Shown here piece by piece: positions 1 to 13,299 of a DNA stretch of 64,000 nucleotides. This stretch comes from Urechis unicinctus (lineage: Eukaryota > Annelida > Polychaeta > Xenopneusta > Urechidae). Under the pieces are notes generated by a model that was not told where the DNA came from, searched no databases, and saw nothing but the letters and a program-made list of their open reading frames with translations. The position numbers and the translations under genes are program-made. Location of the stretch: positions 20,371,850 to 20,435,849 of the forward strand of contig CM067357.1 of the NCBI GenBank assembly GCA_034190875.2. The letters run 5' to 3'. Position 1 is the first letter of the stretch, and every line of letters begins with the position of its first letter.

Positions 1-1720
1 GTCAATTACAATAAAGACATAGAGCCTGGCTCTTTGAAAAGGAAATTGAGACCAACTTTTCAACGGAGAGTTCCACAAAATGACACGGTCACGCTATAGG
101 AATGTTCCATTCAGAAACAATTACGGTTTTAATCTAATGTTGCGCTACCAGTGGCATTGTGATCATTAGACTGTAACGCTTCATCGGGTAACTGAGTGTG
201 AACCTAATGTGGCGCTACAGCGAAATCAGTATTCATCAAAAACTTTCTAAATGCTGTTAAGTATCTTTTTATTCATTCAACATGGTAACTTTATCTACTC
301 ACTTGGTTTGATTGTTGAAGATTCTCCGATATGCAGCAGTTCTCCTATCGTAATAAACTCAAAGACGTAGGCAAAATCGTCTCTTTTTTAAAATATTCAT
401 CACACAGTACAGTCAGGCACTAATCATGTGCATATCCACTGCGGCAAATTGATAATGACCTGTGCATTGCCTCATCTTTGTGATGCCACGAATAATGTGA
501 TAGATATGACATTCTAGATTCGGACATTTACATGGCGTTGGATTCATCCCTTAATTGTTTGTCAACGCAACAGTACGGTCAAAGATAATCACCCCATTTA
601 GCGATTGGTTGTATAAGTCATGCCAATGTATTTCAAGCGCAGTGAAGAATTGCTACAATCTCTGATCCCCACCCACTTGTTGGCATGACACCTAATGGTA
701 GCGTTAATTGTGTTTATACACGAAGCGTGATGCCATTTAGACGACCACATTTCATCAAATAAAACCATAAGCACAAAAAGCTTTTGTTGGCCGAACTCGA
801 TGTAACATTTGAATGGCAAAAAGCTTCCTGCAATCTAATCTCTTCCATAGGATCTCTGCAGGGAGAAAAAGGGAAGTCACATGAACTCAACTATAAAATA
901 GAGACTTTCTTATTGAATTTAGTAGGGGCATTTATTGCCGATTGTGATATAATATGCATATTTACCCCCACTCTTCTCAACCAGATATAAAATATCAAAT
1001 ATGTTAGAGAACATAGCAGAACGCTGGCTTCATTCACTTGCTAATTTAATAATAATCCACAGTTGAAAGCTAAATGCATAGATAAAACAATGCCATCTTG
1101 TTGTAAATATATGAGTTTTATGTAATTCTCGCTAAATTATTGAATGTTAAACCCTCGTTTCTGTGATGTCCGTGCAATCTATTAACAGATTCATGGATGT
1201 GCAGCAGTTCATTACCGTAATCCAAATGAGAATAACAATCAGTTTCAACGATGGTTGAAGTATTTGAGGTAAAAGCTACAATGTTCCCTGTTATTATAAT
1301 ACTCGCACAACATTTGTTTGAAAATAAACTGCGTCGTATATGCAATTCCAGCTTGTGCGTTAGACTTCCTTTCAATTGTTGTCAAAATTCGTCGGAACCT
1401 CACCATTTTGCATCGAAGCCATATTAAAGGTCACCGTCAAGAAATGTTTGCTTAAGCCTACACGACCGGTTGATGCTTTCGTCATCGCCCGGAATCGTGC
1501 AATTTTATGCTACACTCAAATACAATTTCTTATTGCCACATCTACAAGTAATCAGTGTGGTCGGCTCACGACAAACACCTACCTTCGAACGATTAGAGAG
1601 TTACACTAATAACGTATGCAGTTGCATTATCTGCTTATTCGAATTTTAATCAAAATTAAAATCTTTGGAAGCAAGCTACAAATTTCTAATGTCATCAAAT
1701 TAGCACCGAAAAAATAAAGT
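1..1720. other. Single-copy AT-rich sequence, no supported gene
   Basis: I see only short open frames. The best is on the plus strand at 1376-1609 in a slightly GC-richer patch, with a TTG rather than ATG start. It has no recognisable motif and no convincing splice sites, so I do not call it. Two 15-base near-copies, CTAATGTTGCGCTAC and CTAATGTGGCGCTAC, lie about 70 bases apart near 135 and 205. Confidence 0.5.
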
Positions 1721-2296
1721 TGCATCCGATTCTAACAGATGGGATAAATGAGCTAAAGATTTGCTCCAAATGAACTAGAAAGTGATTTAGTGCTTTTGGT
1801 GCTGTTGGGCAAATAAAAATGCCAAGCCGTAAAACGGTAACCAAGTTTCATTTGAAATTGGTTCGCAAACATGAACTGTTTTTCTTTTCACGCATTACGG
1901 TCATATGCAAAGTACTAAGACATGTACAAAATTACTTTTCGTCGTTTTCCAGTGCTTAAGAAGGACATAATATCTATTAACTCATGTGGGTACACGCAAA
2001 AATGGTGCTGCATTCAATTCTAACAGATGGGCATATATGAAACAAAGATTTCCTCCCGATGAACTAGAAAGTGTTATGGTGCTTTTGGTGCTTTTGGTGC
2101 TGCTGGACAAATTAAATGCCAAGCCGTAAAACTGTATCCGTGTTTCATTTGAAATTAGTTCTTAAACTTTAACAGTGTTTCTACGCAAGCATTACAGCCA
2201 TATGCAAAGTACTTAGGCAAAAGACAAAAGTGCTTTTCGTCGTTTTCCGGTGCTTAAGAAGGACAAAATGTCCGATAATGCATGTGGGTACATATT
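1721..2296 (+). repeat. Tandem duplication of a ~288-bp unit (two diverged copies)
   Basis: The unit starting at TGCATCCGATTCTAACAGAT (1721) recurs at 2009 as TGCATTCAATTCTAACAGAT, a period of 288 bases. Further anchors repeat in the same order: GAACTAGAAAGTG, GTGCTTTTGGTGCTG, ATGCCAAGCCGTAAAAC, TTTCATTTGAAATT, CATATGCAAAGTACT, TTTTCGTCGTTTTCC, GTGCTTAAGAAGGACA and CATGTGGGTACA. The copies differ by scattered substitutions and small indels, so the duplication is old. The second copy carries a small internal expansion of GTGCTTTTG. Neither copy has a shared open frame, so it reads as non-coding. Confidence 0.9.
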
Positions 2297-3654
2297 TTGA
2301 TCTAGACCTGTGACTTATTCGGCCGTCATTTGAGTTAGTTAGTGAAGGTGTCAGACTTTACAGTGGGAGTTTGACGCACATAAAATGCTGCGATATGGCG
2401 CGTTTTACCATAAAGTGTTCTCTTGATACCTCGCATTGGGTATTGGCGAGCACAATTACGAGCCAAAGGGCACAACCTTATGCTGATACAAGTATCTTCA
2501 AAACACTGACAGTTGCATGAATATCACCGTTAACGAATGTAACGCCCGACTTGTATGAATTCTGGTGCAAATCATAATGTATCGGGTTCATACAAATTGT
2601 TAAGTAAAGATTACGGCAAACCTAACACCAAGAAGTTTACGTGGCTCAAGTTCGTCACATATATGCAGACTGAAATATTTCCCGTGATTCTTAACTTCTG
2701 ATTTTACATATGTTTTCGTTTTGTTGATAAATCTAAACACTTCATTTGATAAAAATCAAATAATCAAAACAGCTTTTTGTCTTCGCTCATACCATATCAG
2801 CAGACACTTATCAGCAGATTTAACTACGTCAGTGAACAATACCTTTAACATAATGCCTCATTTAATCCGTTTCTGCTTGCTTGTATAAGGAAAGTTCTGA
2901 TTCACTCACGCTTTTGGTATTGACCCAGGTTATTCTGAAGTTTAAATACAAGTTATATGTATTGCTTGTGGCATGCATATTTATTTCATCCCTGTGCAGC
3001 ACGCTGGTTGTCATAATTTATATTTTAAAGCCGACTGAAAATGGCTGGCTTATCGCACTGATCTATAATATATCTCCATTTCTTCAACATATGCTGCAAT
3101 GCATTAAGCCAAGAGACGTTATATCAGCAGTTTCTTAAAAATTCGTTGTTGTTATGGCAGCGTCTCTTCTCATTAGGCGTATTGTCCATTCAGAAAAGTG
3201 CTCCAATCTTGTTTGGTCAGTATGAGCCCTCTTACGTATCTATAAGCTCATATAGCCAATGATTAGTGCACGTTCTCTTGATAATGACGAAATCAGTGTA
3301 CAATAATCGAGGTACAAAAGCTAGTTGTGACAAATGTAGACAGGGAATACATATGGTTCAGATGCAATGAAGGCGCTGCTATGAGCCCCTTTTCTTAAAA
3401 GACGCACTGAATAGCTGTGGACGGTTGGAAATGTATTTCCGTCGCTGCTTCTTTCCGCGTCTATACCTAGCATCAAATATTCTGGAATGAATATTAGCCC
3501 GAATTACTGTTTTACTAGCCCCTAGCCCAGGTCGACATTTATATAATATACCGGTGATATATAATACACCGTTCTGAATCTTCAATTTCATCGCGAAATG
3601 GCAATGTGTTTTTAATGTTATGGGGGATTTAGAATCTAGAAAACCACATTTATT
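2297..3654. other. Single-copy sequence, no supported gene
   Basis: Contains only chance-length open frames, for example an 85-codon plus frame at 2881-3138 with a TTG start and a 70-codon minus frame at 3379-3591. I recognise no motif and no convincing exon boundaries. Confidence 0.4.
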
Positions 3655-4094
<440 letters not shown>

Positions 4095-4129
4095 CATATC
4101 GTTCCGTGCATTACGATATCATTCCAGTC

Positions 4130-5080
4130 ATCAGGGATATTCTCTTCTTTGTGATGCACTAGTGTTTACACAGGCAGTAATATAACTAGGCATGGCAGGA
4201 GCAAAAGAGGTAGTAACAGTGATGTTAACATTGTACTATTTTATGGGGTGCTAGAATAAGCCATTATGATTTGAATCATAAACTTACGAAATGGGTATAA
4301 TGAATTTCAGCAACATATTAATTTATGTACTTCTTACTGATTAGTTAAATATTTTTGCAAACTGCTCAACAGAGATTAACATGTTTGACAGTGGCTGTGC
4401 GCTTCTTCACTCGAGGAATTAAAGTAAACTATAGGCGTCTGCAATTTATATCATAATGCATGGCTCTATCCTGCCAACCACGCTTCGCAAAACCCGTATT
4501 AGGTTAATCGCCGTGGTGCAATTAGTAACCGCTTGTACGTGTTTTACTTCCGCATAGCAAGCCGCTAGAGGTGCCGTGAAAAAAAAAATTCACCTCAGCT
4601 CGCATTCTTGAAAATAATCAGCAAAAGGAGGAAACATTTTAGGCATTTTCAAATTATCCTTGTGCATATGCGTTGATTAGATATTATGAGGGTGACTTGC
4701 GCAATGGTGGTACATGGTTTGAGTCGGATAATCTTGGAAAAACAGAGCTCAACTCTTCATTGATATACAGGGTTAAATGTAATGGTTGATTTTGTTAGAT
4801 TGGCTATGTAGAGCAGGCAATTAACAGCGGAAAAAACATAACATAACCGGCTTTTTCTGCTGTTTGGCAGTAATGGGAGGACGAACATGGCATTCATCGC
4901 CTTGTACACAATTCAGCAGTCCACCTGGCGCAGATACAGATATATCTGATCTGCTCCAGCCAAACTGATACTCCACTGTCTATTTAGACGTGTTTTATTA
5001 TTTCTTTTCTATTACAAAGAATGCGGTATTAGCAATAAACTAACCATATTTTTTGCATGCCGTTCCAGATATGAAGACGG
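4130..5080. repeat. Diverged segmental duplication block B, copy 1
   Basis: Matches 17,630-18,570 in the same orientation. Anchors include ATATTCTCTTCT, GATGTTAACAT.GTACTATT, ATTAATTTATGTA, ATTTTTGCAAACTGCTCAA, GTAATGGTTGATTTTG, TTTTCTGCTGTTT, TAATGG.AGGACGAA and AACCATATTTT.TGCATG. The 17-kb copy has about 200 extra bases (17,790-17,995) early in the block. No reading frame is preserved between the copies, so I treat it as non-coding. Confidence 0.85.
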
Positions 5081-6589
5081 ATATTTGAGGCAGAAATAAC
5101 GACGGTATCAGTAGACGCTATATTGGTTCTTATAACTTATTCATGTAAACATTTGATAATGTGCTCCTCGTCTAATCCTAACCGTTATTTGACAAGTTGT
5201 ATGCATCCCGCATTGCAAAAAGGACGATGTTTATGGAGCAGTAACATTGAGGTCCACTGATGCTAATTACTGTACTACATCGTTCATAGTTTTAGGTAGG
5301 GTACTGCGTTAGAGGCTCATAGTATACGTAAATGCCTTTCACGCTTACTGTTGATCAAAGTTTTATGTATCTTCTGATAAAGGAAGATTTGTTTGAGGTG
5401 CTTCTTTGTTTAACCCTATGGATCACTTTGCTTACCAATGGCATATAAAGCTATGGCGTTTATGTGATCAAATCACATCTGCTGGTTAAACATGTACTAA
5501 AGGCATATTTTGAACACTAGTTAGTAATTGTCTTTATTCGAAACAAAATTTGCTTTCGAAGAGAGAACGAGTGTAGATATATATTTCAAGAAAAAGCCAG
5601 CTTGTGAATGATGAGCAGACAGGGAAGACTTCAAACTAGTCCTGATGAATAATGAATTCATAACGATATACACAATCATTTGTTTGAAACTGCCTCTAAA
5701 TAATTTTGTTACCTTTGAAAACGCTGTGCTCTTTGATTCACCTTCAAGCGGAAGTAAAAAGACTTCACAATTCGTCACATCTCAGATTTTCTGAACCTTA
5801 TAATCGTATCTTATATGCTGATATTATCCCACTATTTCTTAATCGACCCCCAACCCTGCCTATAATCATATAAAATGAGCTCTTGTCAATACATCACTAA
5901 CACAATGGACAAATGGCGACTATAACCGGGCAATAAAAGTGGGGTAAAACGATGACATTAACTGCGGTTTGCCGGTTTCGTTAGAGTGTTTGTGACAGCA
6001 CATTTTATTGCATCAATATCTCTGGTACCATATTGATGATTTTGGCCACTTTGACAAGGCAGAAGTAAACATGTGAACTAAGTAGCTTTCAAATTTATGA
6101 GGTTTGTAAGAGTGCAGCAGTTAATAATCAGCGGGAGAAATATTTAACATAAGCGTATATGTTAAATCGTCTCGTTGCATATTACTTAATTGAGTGGCGC
6201 ATATATCGCTACAATCTAATGGACATCATTTCAACCAATAACGTCACCAAATAAATGACGAGAAGTATGATTAACTGGCTAAGTTGATCGTTTTTGAAAG
6301 ACCAAGCAAAATAAGTGAACTTGTTCTGCGCCAGATATCATGCACATTTGAACTTGCGTTACCACCAGATTTTACTTTGAGAACCCTCAACGATATTTTT
6401 GTGTAATACAATTTCGTAAAAGGCAACAGTTAAACGACTTTCTGCTCTGGATTATTTTCGAGCGCTCCTTTGAGCCTCTTCGAGAGATTGCTTTCACTGA
6501 TGAGCAATTCAGTCACGCAGTCCGATGTAAACTCCTCGCAACCTACCTGATAAGGAACTATATATGACTCATAGAAAAGATTTATCAAT
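5081..6589. other. Single-copy sequence, no supported gene
   Basis: This interval has no counterpart in the 18.57-19.03 kb gap of the partner duplication, which is only ~460 bases. It holds an 85-codon minus frame at 5521-5778 with nothing recognisable. Confidence 0.4.
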
Positions 6590-7025
6590 GGAAGACAGTT
6601 TCATCGGATCCTCGAAATGTGGCACAAACTGTATCCGGCCTATTTATCGTGGATGATGAGATAACATCATTCGTTCCGCTAATAGACATCGACAGCAGCT
6701 TCCTAGTCTCCATTAGACACACGAGGTAAGGAGTGAAGAAGTAACATCCAAATCTGGATTGTATGTGTTATAAATACACATGGTGTATCATTCTGCAAAA
6801 TAATACACATTCGTTTACCACATAGCATATTTGGTAAAATGGCAAGCGATATTAATCGTATACAAGCTCATAGTGACATGAAAATCCGCAAACAAGAAAT
6901 TTGTAAACATGCATGCTGACAACCAGGCCATCTTTATCAATGTCAACCTGTATATTGCATAATAAGGACAGGTGCATCTAAACACATAAATTAAAGAATC
7001 TTTATTTGAGTGAACAATATCTTAC
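6590..7025. repeat. Diverged segmental duplication block C, copy 1
   Basis: Matches 19,030-19,455 in the same orientation. Anchors include GTGGATGAT.AGATAACATCATTC, CATCGACA.CAGCTTCCTA, AATAATACACATTC, AATGGCAAG.GATA, TTAAAGAATCT and TTGA.T.AACAA. Identity looks like 70-80%, with indels. Confidence 0.85.
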
Positions 7026-7959
7026 TTCTAGGTAAATACAAGTTTTGTATGTATCAAGAGTTCAAGGTGCTGTGAACAGGAAAAAAAGAATGATATTCTA
7101 AAATAGAGGAACTGTATTCGAAGGTAAAAAACAAAAATACAGTTAACAACTTTGTCTGGTATGTGGGAAGAGAGGGGAATTCAGCTGGAAATTTTTATTG
7201 TTTCCTAAGTGAAACTAATAATCGGCCCATTTACTTTAAGAAACCTCCACTTACCACGAGCTCTAGAGGCACAGCCGTTACCAGAGGTCATGTCAGGGAT
7301 TGATAAGAAGTTCAGCGTTAGGCCATTGTGTATGTTTCTGTCTATGGACCGATACAGTTAAACTACATTAATACCAATATGAAGAGTATCGATCCTTTGT
7401 GGATATATACACGGCATTGAAATTAAATAGCACTTTAATGGCAGATTTTCTGACGATTCCGATAGATATATTCAATTATCGTCAAAAATGGATTGATATG
7501 CAACACTGTCCATATCAAAACCCCGAAGCCTAAACTAGGGCTATATAGAATCCTGAATGATGCGAAAGCATTATTTGGACTTCCGAGATGTTATCAGATA
7601 AGATAATTAAGCTTCACTTAAGTGAAACTCTCCATATTACAATCAAACAGCTATTGCACTGCAATATCAACGTCAAGAATGGTTACATCTCGGCATCGAT
7701 CGATAACAGATTTTGTCTGCAATGTTAACGTCTTTTTGCTATAGAAATGAGTAAGATTTTCGGGACAAAATTATGCGAATATAATTTCGGTGAAATAAAA
7801 CAAAATCCTTGAGAAATCTCTAAGCGGTTTTTTTAAAATTTGATGAAGCAATTTATGTGATGCAAGCGGCCTAAGCTGGGTTAATAAGATGTCCAAAGAC
7901 CTTGGCAAGCATGTGTCAGGTTCAGCAACAAATAAAAAAGTGTTGTTCCATTTACATGT
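7026..7959. other. Single-copy sequence, no supported gene
   Basis: No open frame of note and no match to the partner duplication, which has almost no sequence between its corresponding blocks. Confidence 0.4.
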
Positions 7960-8090
7960 ATATCAATGCGTGTGATTGATGCCAACTGGCAAGGCTTTTT
8001 GGGAATAAGGCTTCCTTTATGCTAATGGATACAGCAAATCTTAGTGTTCCTGTCTATGACTTTCTTTTCATTGAAAGCTAGAAGGGGCCA
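7960..8090. repeat. Duplicated block, inverted relative to 20.54-20.66 kb
   Basis: The reverse complement of this block aligns with 20,540-20,660. Anchors on the reverse complement are CTTATTCCCAAAA, TTGGCATCAATC and TTTCAATGAA. It sits in the same interval as the longer inverted block at 8,275-8,545. Confidence 0.65.
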
Positions 8091-8274
8091 TGCCTGCCCT
8101 TAAAACGTAATCAATCGTCCTATTACAAAGCAACATCACGGTCATCCTTGTCTCCGTTAGACGAACCAAATCGACATTTCGCGTGATTCCCTAATAGAAT
8201 TGTTCAAAGAATCGAGATTGGGGTCACGATAGCTTTATACGCCTTTATTCTCCACTTCTAAATACCTGTTTTTT

Positions 8275-8545
8275 CCATTGTAATTGAAACGGGTCGCTCC
8301 TGTTTCATTGACTTCACTAATGCTGAATATCGAGTTGATGCTTCCATTATGAGACAGGGCGAGGGGCTATACGCATATTTAATTGTTGGTCCGACTAGAT
8401 ATAAACCATGAAGGTAGGCAAAAGCGGCGCCCTATTTGCACAGAAACGGCTGCTTTATAGTTACTATAGATTCACATGTGTGCAATGCACTTTACTAGCG
8501 AATCAAATACGACTTTTCATATATGGTAAAAGCGGTTCTGCACAC
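8275..8545. repeat. Duplicated block, inverted relative to 19.545-19.805 kb
   Basis: The reverse complement aligns with 19,545-19,805. Strong anchors on the reverse complement are GTGAAGTCAATGAAACAGGA, CGCCCTGTCTCATAAT, TGCCTACCTT, TTTATATCTAGTC and CTCGTATTTGAT / GTCGTATTTGAT. The neighbouring blocks B and C are in direct orientation, so one copy of the duplication has an internal inversion. Confidence 0.85.
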
Positions 8546-9084
8546 TTTCTTCTGCTGGCTGTACAAGTCAATGAATGACAGCGTAAATGGGGGTGTTTGT
8601 TCTGAGGCAAGTGGTTGCTGTTTGCAGGTTTGAGGTCTGTTCAATATTTGTGTGCATCTCTAATAAAGCAGTTTATCTCCAACATGATCAGTCAATCAAT
8701 AAATGAGCCGTTGAGATAGGTGTTTATCTTGATTTTCACTCAAAACCTTAGCAACTGACTCTCATCAACAGCTTCACTTTTTAGTTAACTCATACGGACT
8801 GACACAAACATTTGCTTCTATTTGCTCATCCATCTAGAAACTAGATACACACGCTACATCTACTAGTAACGTTGATTGTTATTTTTAGGTTAGACCGGAA
8901 AGATTAAACGTCACTTATAGTCGAATACATATTTGTACCGGGTGCTACAGCCCAAATCTAGTATAGCCAGCACGTACCCGTATGGGCATTCGGGATGCCC
9001 GATAAGCTTGAATTTTCCTGGCATCATTTTTCTAACTGACGCTCAGGAGCAAAATATCGATAGCTATATTTGTCGATTTAACTT

Positions 9085-9210
9085 TAATCTTCTACATCTA
9101 CATAACCCCACGTATGACCATTAGCATCTAAATTTATCCGATGACATAATTCAGAATTTGATATAACCCTAATTGTGGCGTCGGGATCTCGATATGGACT
9201 ATAATGCATT
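9085..9210. repeat. Short duplicated block E, copy 1 (direct)
   Basis: The stretch CATCTACATAACCCCACGTA followed by GACCATTAGCAT resembles 19,866-19,905 (CATCTACATAACCCTACTTA, GGCCATTAGCAT). The match is short, so confidence is moderate. It falls in the order expected for the larger duplication. Confidence 0.5.
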
Positions 9211-12200
9211 AAAATGTATCTATGACGAAAATTAAATTTAGACGGCTGCGCCCTTCGAGATTGCGGTATATGGACGTTGGTCCAAAAGCATATGGGATGA
9301 TTAATGATTTCACTTAAGAAAACAATAAATCATTCCTTTCTGAATCACGCTCTCAAAAAAGTCATATACAAGAAAATGCTGTTAATTGTATATTTGTTTT
9401 AGAGCCTTTCAAATACAGTTCCGCCTAATTTAGATTGTTGATCCATAGCAAAAGTTTTACTTACCAAAAAATAAGATTTTGTACACTCAGATAGAGATTC
9501 CTGTGCAGGGGGGTGGACCATTTGCATATATAACACATACAATACACATTCTGATGTGTTTCTAATGCAGACTAGGAAGCTGCTGTTGATGCCTTTTTGC
9601 GAAAAAAATGATGTTTTATCATCCACGATTTATGGGCCGGACATTTCGATCGATCATAGTGCAGTCCACCGAAGGACATGGTAAGCAGCACTTAGAGGCG
9701 CAGTGTACGTGGGTATATGCCAATGCACATTAAGCAGGGAATCTTACTCGCCTAAGACATGCTATTTTGGGTCTCCCGAGCTAAACCAGTTAATGACATA
9801 CGTGAACATGGAACAACCTTAACTGATTAGGTGCAATGCATGAATCATGTCTATCATCCCCTACTGAACCAATCTAGCAGCAATTTATTGACAAATACAT
9901 AGCCATATATTCATTTGAAGAATCTAACAGACATCCATTCAGCATCAAAAAGGCAATAATCAATCATGCATTGGTTCACTATCGGTTGCGAACACCGTTT
10001 GGTAAGTGTGGTGGCCTTGAACAGATGCCAAAAACATTAAGTGCAGGTTGTCGAAGCTGAGAAAATGTCAATGCTGGACAGATTACTCTCGTTAATGGTT
10101 GGAAGCGGCTCTGGGCAAGCATGGAATATTTTCAGTTCATTGGTTAGGACAAACCACGGATCAGATGTGTCATCTGTCTCCCATTGCTTTATTATAAATT
10201 CCGTCCAGTTCTTTAGCAAGGAAATGGCGAAGAGTTCACATCAGACTTCGTGACTAGCCATAAATAATTATTTAATAATGTATCAAGACAGCTATTTTAT
10301 ATTGACACAGCAACTATATGCAAAGTTTAAGGTTCATTTGCGATTGTGCCCAACGCTGATCAAAATAATCAAGGGGATAATGGATGAACACAAGGAACTC
10401 GATGTTGCTCCTTATTATGTTGCGTTCACTGCTTATCAAGGAATTGTTTTTCGTCAGCATGCTGCCTCGAAGGTAATGAGCGTCTGTACAACCGCCAAAC
10501 GTGTTCGCACGATACGCCAATGTTCATCATCCGTACAACAAATGCCGGTGGCAACGCACCATTGACAAGTTACATAACATTGACAGCAGCACACACCTGC
10601 AGGTACCATTTATTCTACGTGGGGGCGTTTCGAATTCAAAAATTGGTTTTGTAATTTAACTTGTTAACACAGGCAACCACCTTAACTGAGAGCAGTATTA
10701 CGGTGACGGCGAGTTTGAATAGGTCAGAACTCACGGGCAACTGTTGTTACTATGTTCCTCGCATTTAATATTGTGAGTATACTGCATGCAAACAATCAAC
10801 AAATTACTCTGTTCCCTATCATAGAAATACCATTGCAATAGTGCGATAGAGTCTGTCACATTCACTGAGATGGTATTTAACGGGGTTTGCAGAATGTGCA
10901 TAACAATGATTCTTTGATACAAAACTCGCTTCTACATTCAGCAAATATCATGTAATCATATATGCATACCAAAGCAAACACAATTATCTATGTGTTACCC
11001 CCGTTGGTTAAACTCTCGATGCTAAATTTCGCAACTATCCTACAATATTAAGCAATAACAAAACAATCGCGATTGCAATCATTTGTCAGACTCACGCTTC
11101 ATGAGAAAGGGGTTAAATTCAGCCCTTTGGTCTAGAAGCAAAGCTACATATTTAATAGGATGCGTATTAGACTTATCATGTCTACTTAATCAAACAGCGC
11201 AAAGAAAACCTTCCATAACAGCCAAGTACGGTCAAAAAGTAATACATGCGAAAGAATCAGTTGACTCTCAATGCCAAAAACATTCAAGCCAATGATAAAA
11301 CACTTGTTTTACGATGCTGGGCGAGCCAAAATATTTGTTAAATCTTAGTGGCACTTTGAAATACACATTTAAATCATAAGAAAAATTACCAAATTTATGT
11401 AAAGAAAAAGTAAAAACTAAGTTTCGTCGCAGTATATAACGTTTTCAGAATTGACAAATTAGACCGTCTGATGCATTCCATAAACGACTATAGAGAAACA
11501 AACGCTTTGCCAGCTGCACTGGAGGAATTAATATTGCATATGGAATGCGTTATAAAAGCGCCATGAGCACATATACGTTTTAATTATCTGACACTATAAC
11601 AAAGTGGGGCTCTGTTTTATATAGATGTATTCAGCAAACAAACATCAAACATATGTTGGCGGACAAACGAAGGTTTAGCCCCAACTATAGATTATTTTAT
11701 CTACCTGATATCGGTACATGTACGATCCCAGCTGACAAGAGAATGCCGATAACAAGGATACTAAGGCGAAAATTCGATTATAACGTTTCTTGCCTTGAAA
11801 TCAACAATTCACTTTTCTGGCACATTGATATACCATGCATTCTTTTGGGTCTGTTGTAGAAGCATCTTATTGAAATTGTGTACAATGCCTCCTCGTGATA
11901 CTCAGCAGAGCATCGCAAGCATTATTGACTTCATCGTAACAGCCTCGACGCTTTTCGATGCGTGATTTAAAAACATGCTTCGCGACATCGACCCTTGTAA
12001 ATGGCTAGTCCTTTTAAAACTACGAACGTTGCGCGGAGTGATAAACGCAGGGACCTCATGGTTTATATTAACATAACAGCATTGTTGCTCAGAGCCACTG
12101 CGTTGATCTCTGTTTACATTACGCGTGGTCGATACATGAACAGTAGCCTGACAATGAGATGACTCATTTCCCTCTTATTTGCCACTGAGTATGTGTACAT

Positions 12201-12524
12201 TTATTCCACTAATTAAACATCAATCTGATTTCAACCATATATGACCGGCTGAACGCATACTTTGTGTCAATATGCAGATTCGAGAGCAAAGAAGCTTTGA
12301 TTTTGTATTTGTGTTGCGGTAATATGAACTGGCGGTTTTCCATTAGCAAATATTATCTAAAAAACATAATTAGGCAGCTTCATTATATATTATGATGCGG
12401 GAAAGATTGTACCAATTCCAAATGTGTTGCTGAGCATTTGATAATAACATCACATCTTAGCCATGTTTGAAACCATCGAACCCAATATCAATTGTATGAT
12501 ATAAGATTCGTCCATAGTAATATT
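9211..12524. other. Single-copy sequence with a weak coding-like patch at 10.04-10.57 kb
   Basis: Most of this stretch shows nothing. Around 10,040-10,565 GC rises and both strands are open. The minus frame 10,219-10,037 follows a pyrimidine-rich stretch ending CTAAAG that could be a splice acceptor. The plus frame 10,278-10,472 ends at a donor-like AAG|GTAATG. Because opposite strands look equally good, I do not call either as a gene. Confidence 0.3.
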
Positions 12525-12624
12525 NNNNNNNNNNNNNNNNNNNNNNNNNNNNNNNNNNNNNNNNNNNNNNNNNNNNNNNNNNNNNNNNNNNNNNNNNNNN
12601 NNNNNNNNNNNNNNNNNNNNNNNN
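12525..12624. other. Assembly gap (100 N)
   Basis: Exactly 100 N, the usual placeholder for a scaffold join of unknown size. Reading frames that appear to cross it are meaningless. Confidence 0.99.
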
Positions 12625-12985
12625 TTGTATTTAAAAAATCCCCCAAAATTCCCGCTTTTGCAAGACCCAAGGTTGCTTTCCAACCACCCAGGGATTTTTA
12701 AACCCAAATGTGTGCCCGTTTTTTTTTTTTAGTTTACGTAAAAATTTAAAAGGGCTTTTAAAAATGCCCCCGTTTTTACGACCTTTTATGTTAAAAATTT
12801 TTCGGCTCTCATTAAATCTGACTATATGGAAAGGAAACAAAAATCCAAAATTCTTCCCCATGAAAAACCCGGATTCTCCTAAACCACCCCCTTTAAACTT
12901 TTTTTGCCCTTTGGGCCCTTTTCAATCAAGAAAATCATTCAACTTCATACCTTGTAAAATAAAATAAAAAAGGGGGTTTAGAACA
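12625..12985. other. Poor-quality gap flank with stretched homopolymers
   Basis: Runs such as CCCCC, TTTTTTTTTT, GGGCCC, AAAAA and GGGGG occur every few bases, unlike the rest of the window, where homopolymers longer than six are rare. The same signature follows the other gap (24,001 onward). There, comparison with clean tandem copies shows the runs are inflated. The 60-85 codon frames in this stretch should be ignored. Confidence 0.75.
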
Positions 12986-13299
12986 TTTGATAAAGATTTC
13001 CGAGAAATCCTGATGCGAAGTCAACTACTTTGTAAATGTTATGTCACATGGTATTTGTTTGATCTCCGTTCGTTAGGTGCTCACCATGTTTGAAATAGTC
13101 CGGACTGCGCCTGCGCGCAGCTACTACCGCCATTTAAAAAAACCCAAAAAACATGTGCTCCTCGATGATGCCACCACGACTGCAATCATAATGGTAGTCC
13201 ATGTCAGCTGAATACATCCACTCGGGATTATAGGTGCAAATAATTCATTTCCATCAAAACATGTGATGAAACCAAATAACTTGCCTGGTTTTGTTCGGT

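Noticed and set aside
10037-10565. Genes on both strands at 10.0-10.6 kb
   Set aside because: Opposite-strand frames look equally coding-like, which shows that visual protein-likeness is unreliable here. No frame was given preference.
12450-12967. Frames crossing or flanking the first gap
   Set aside because: They include N bases or homopolymer-inflated sequence.
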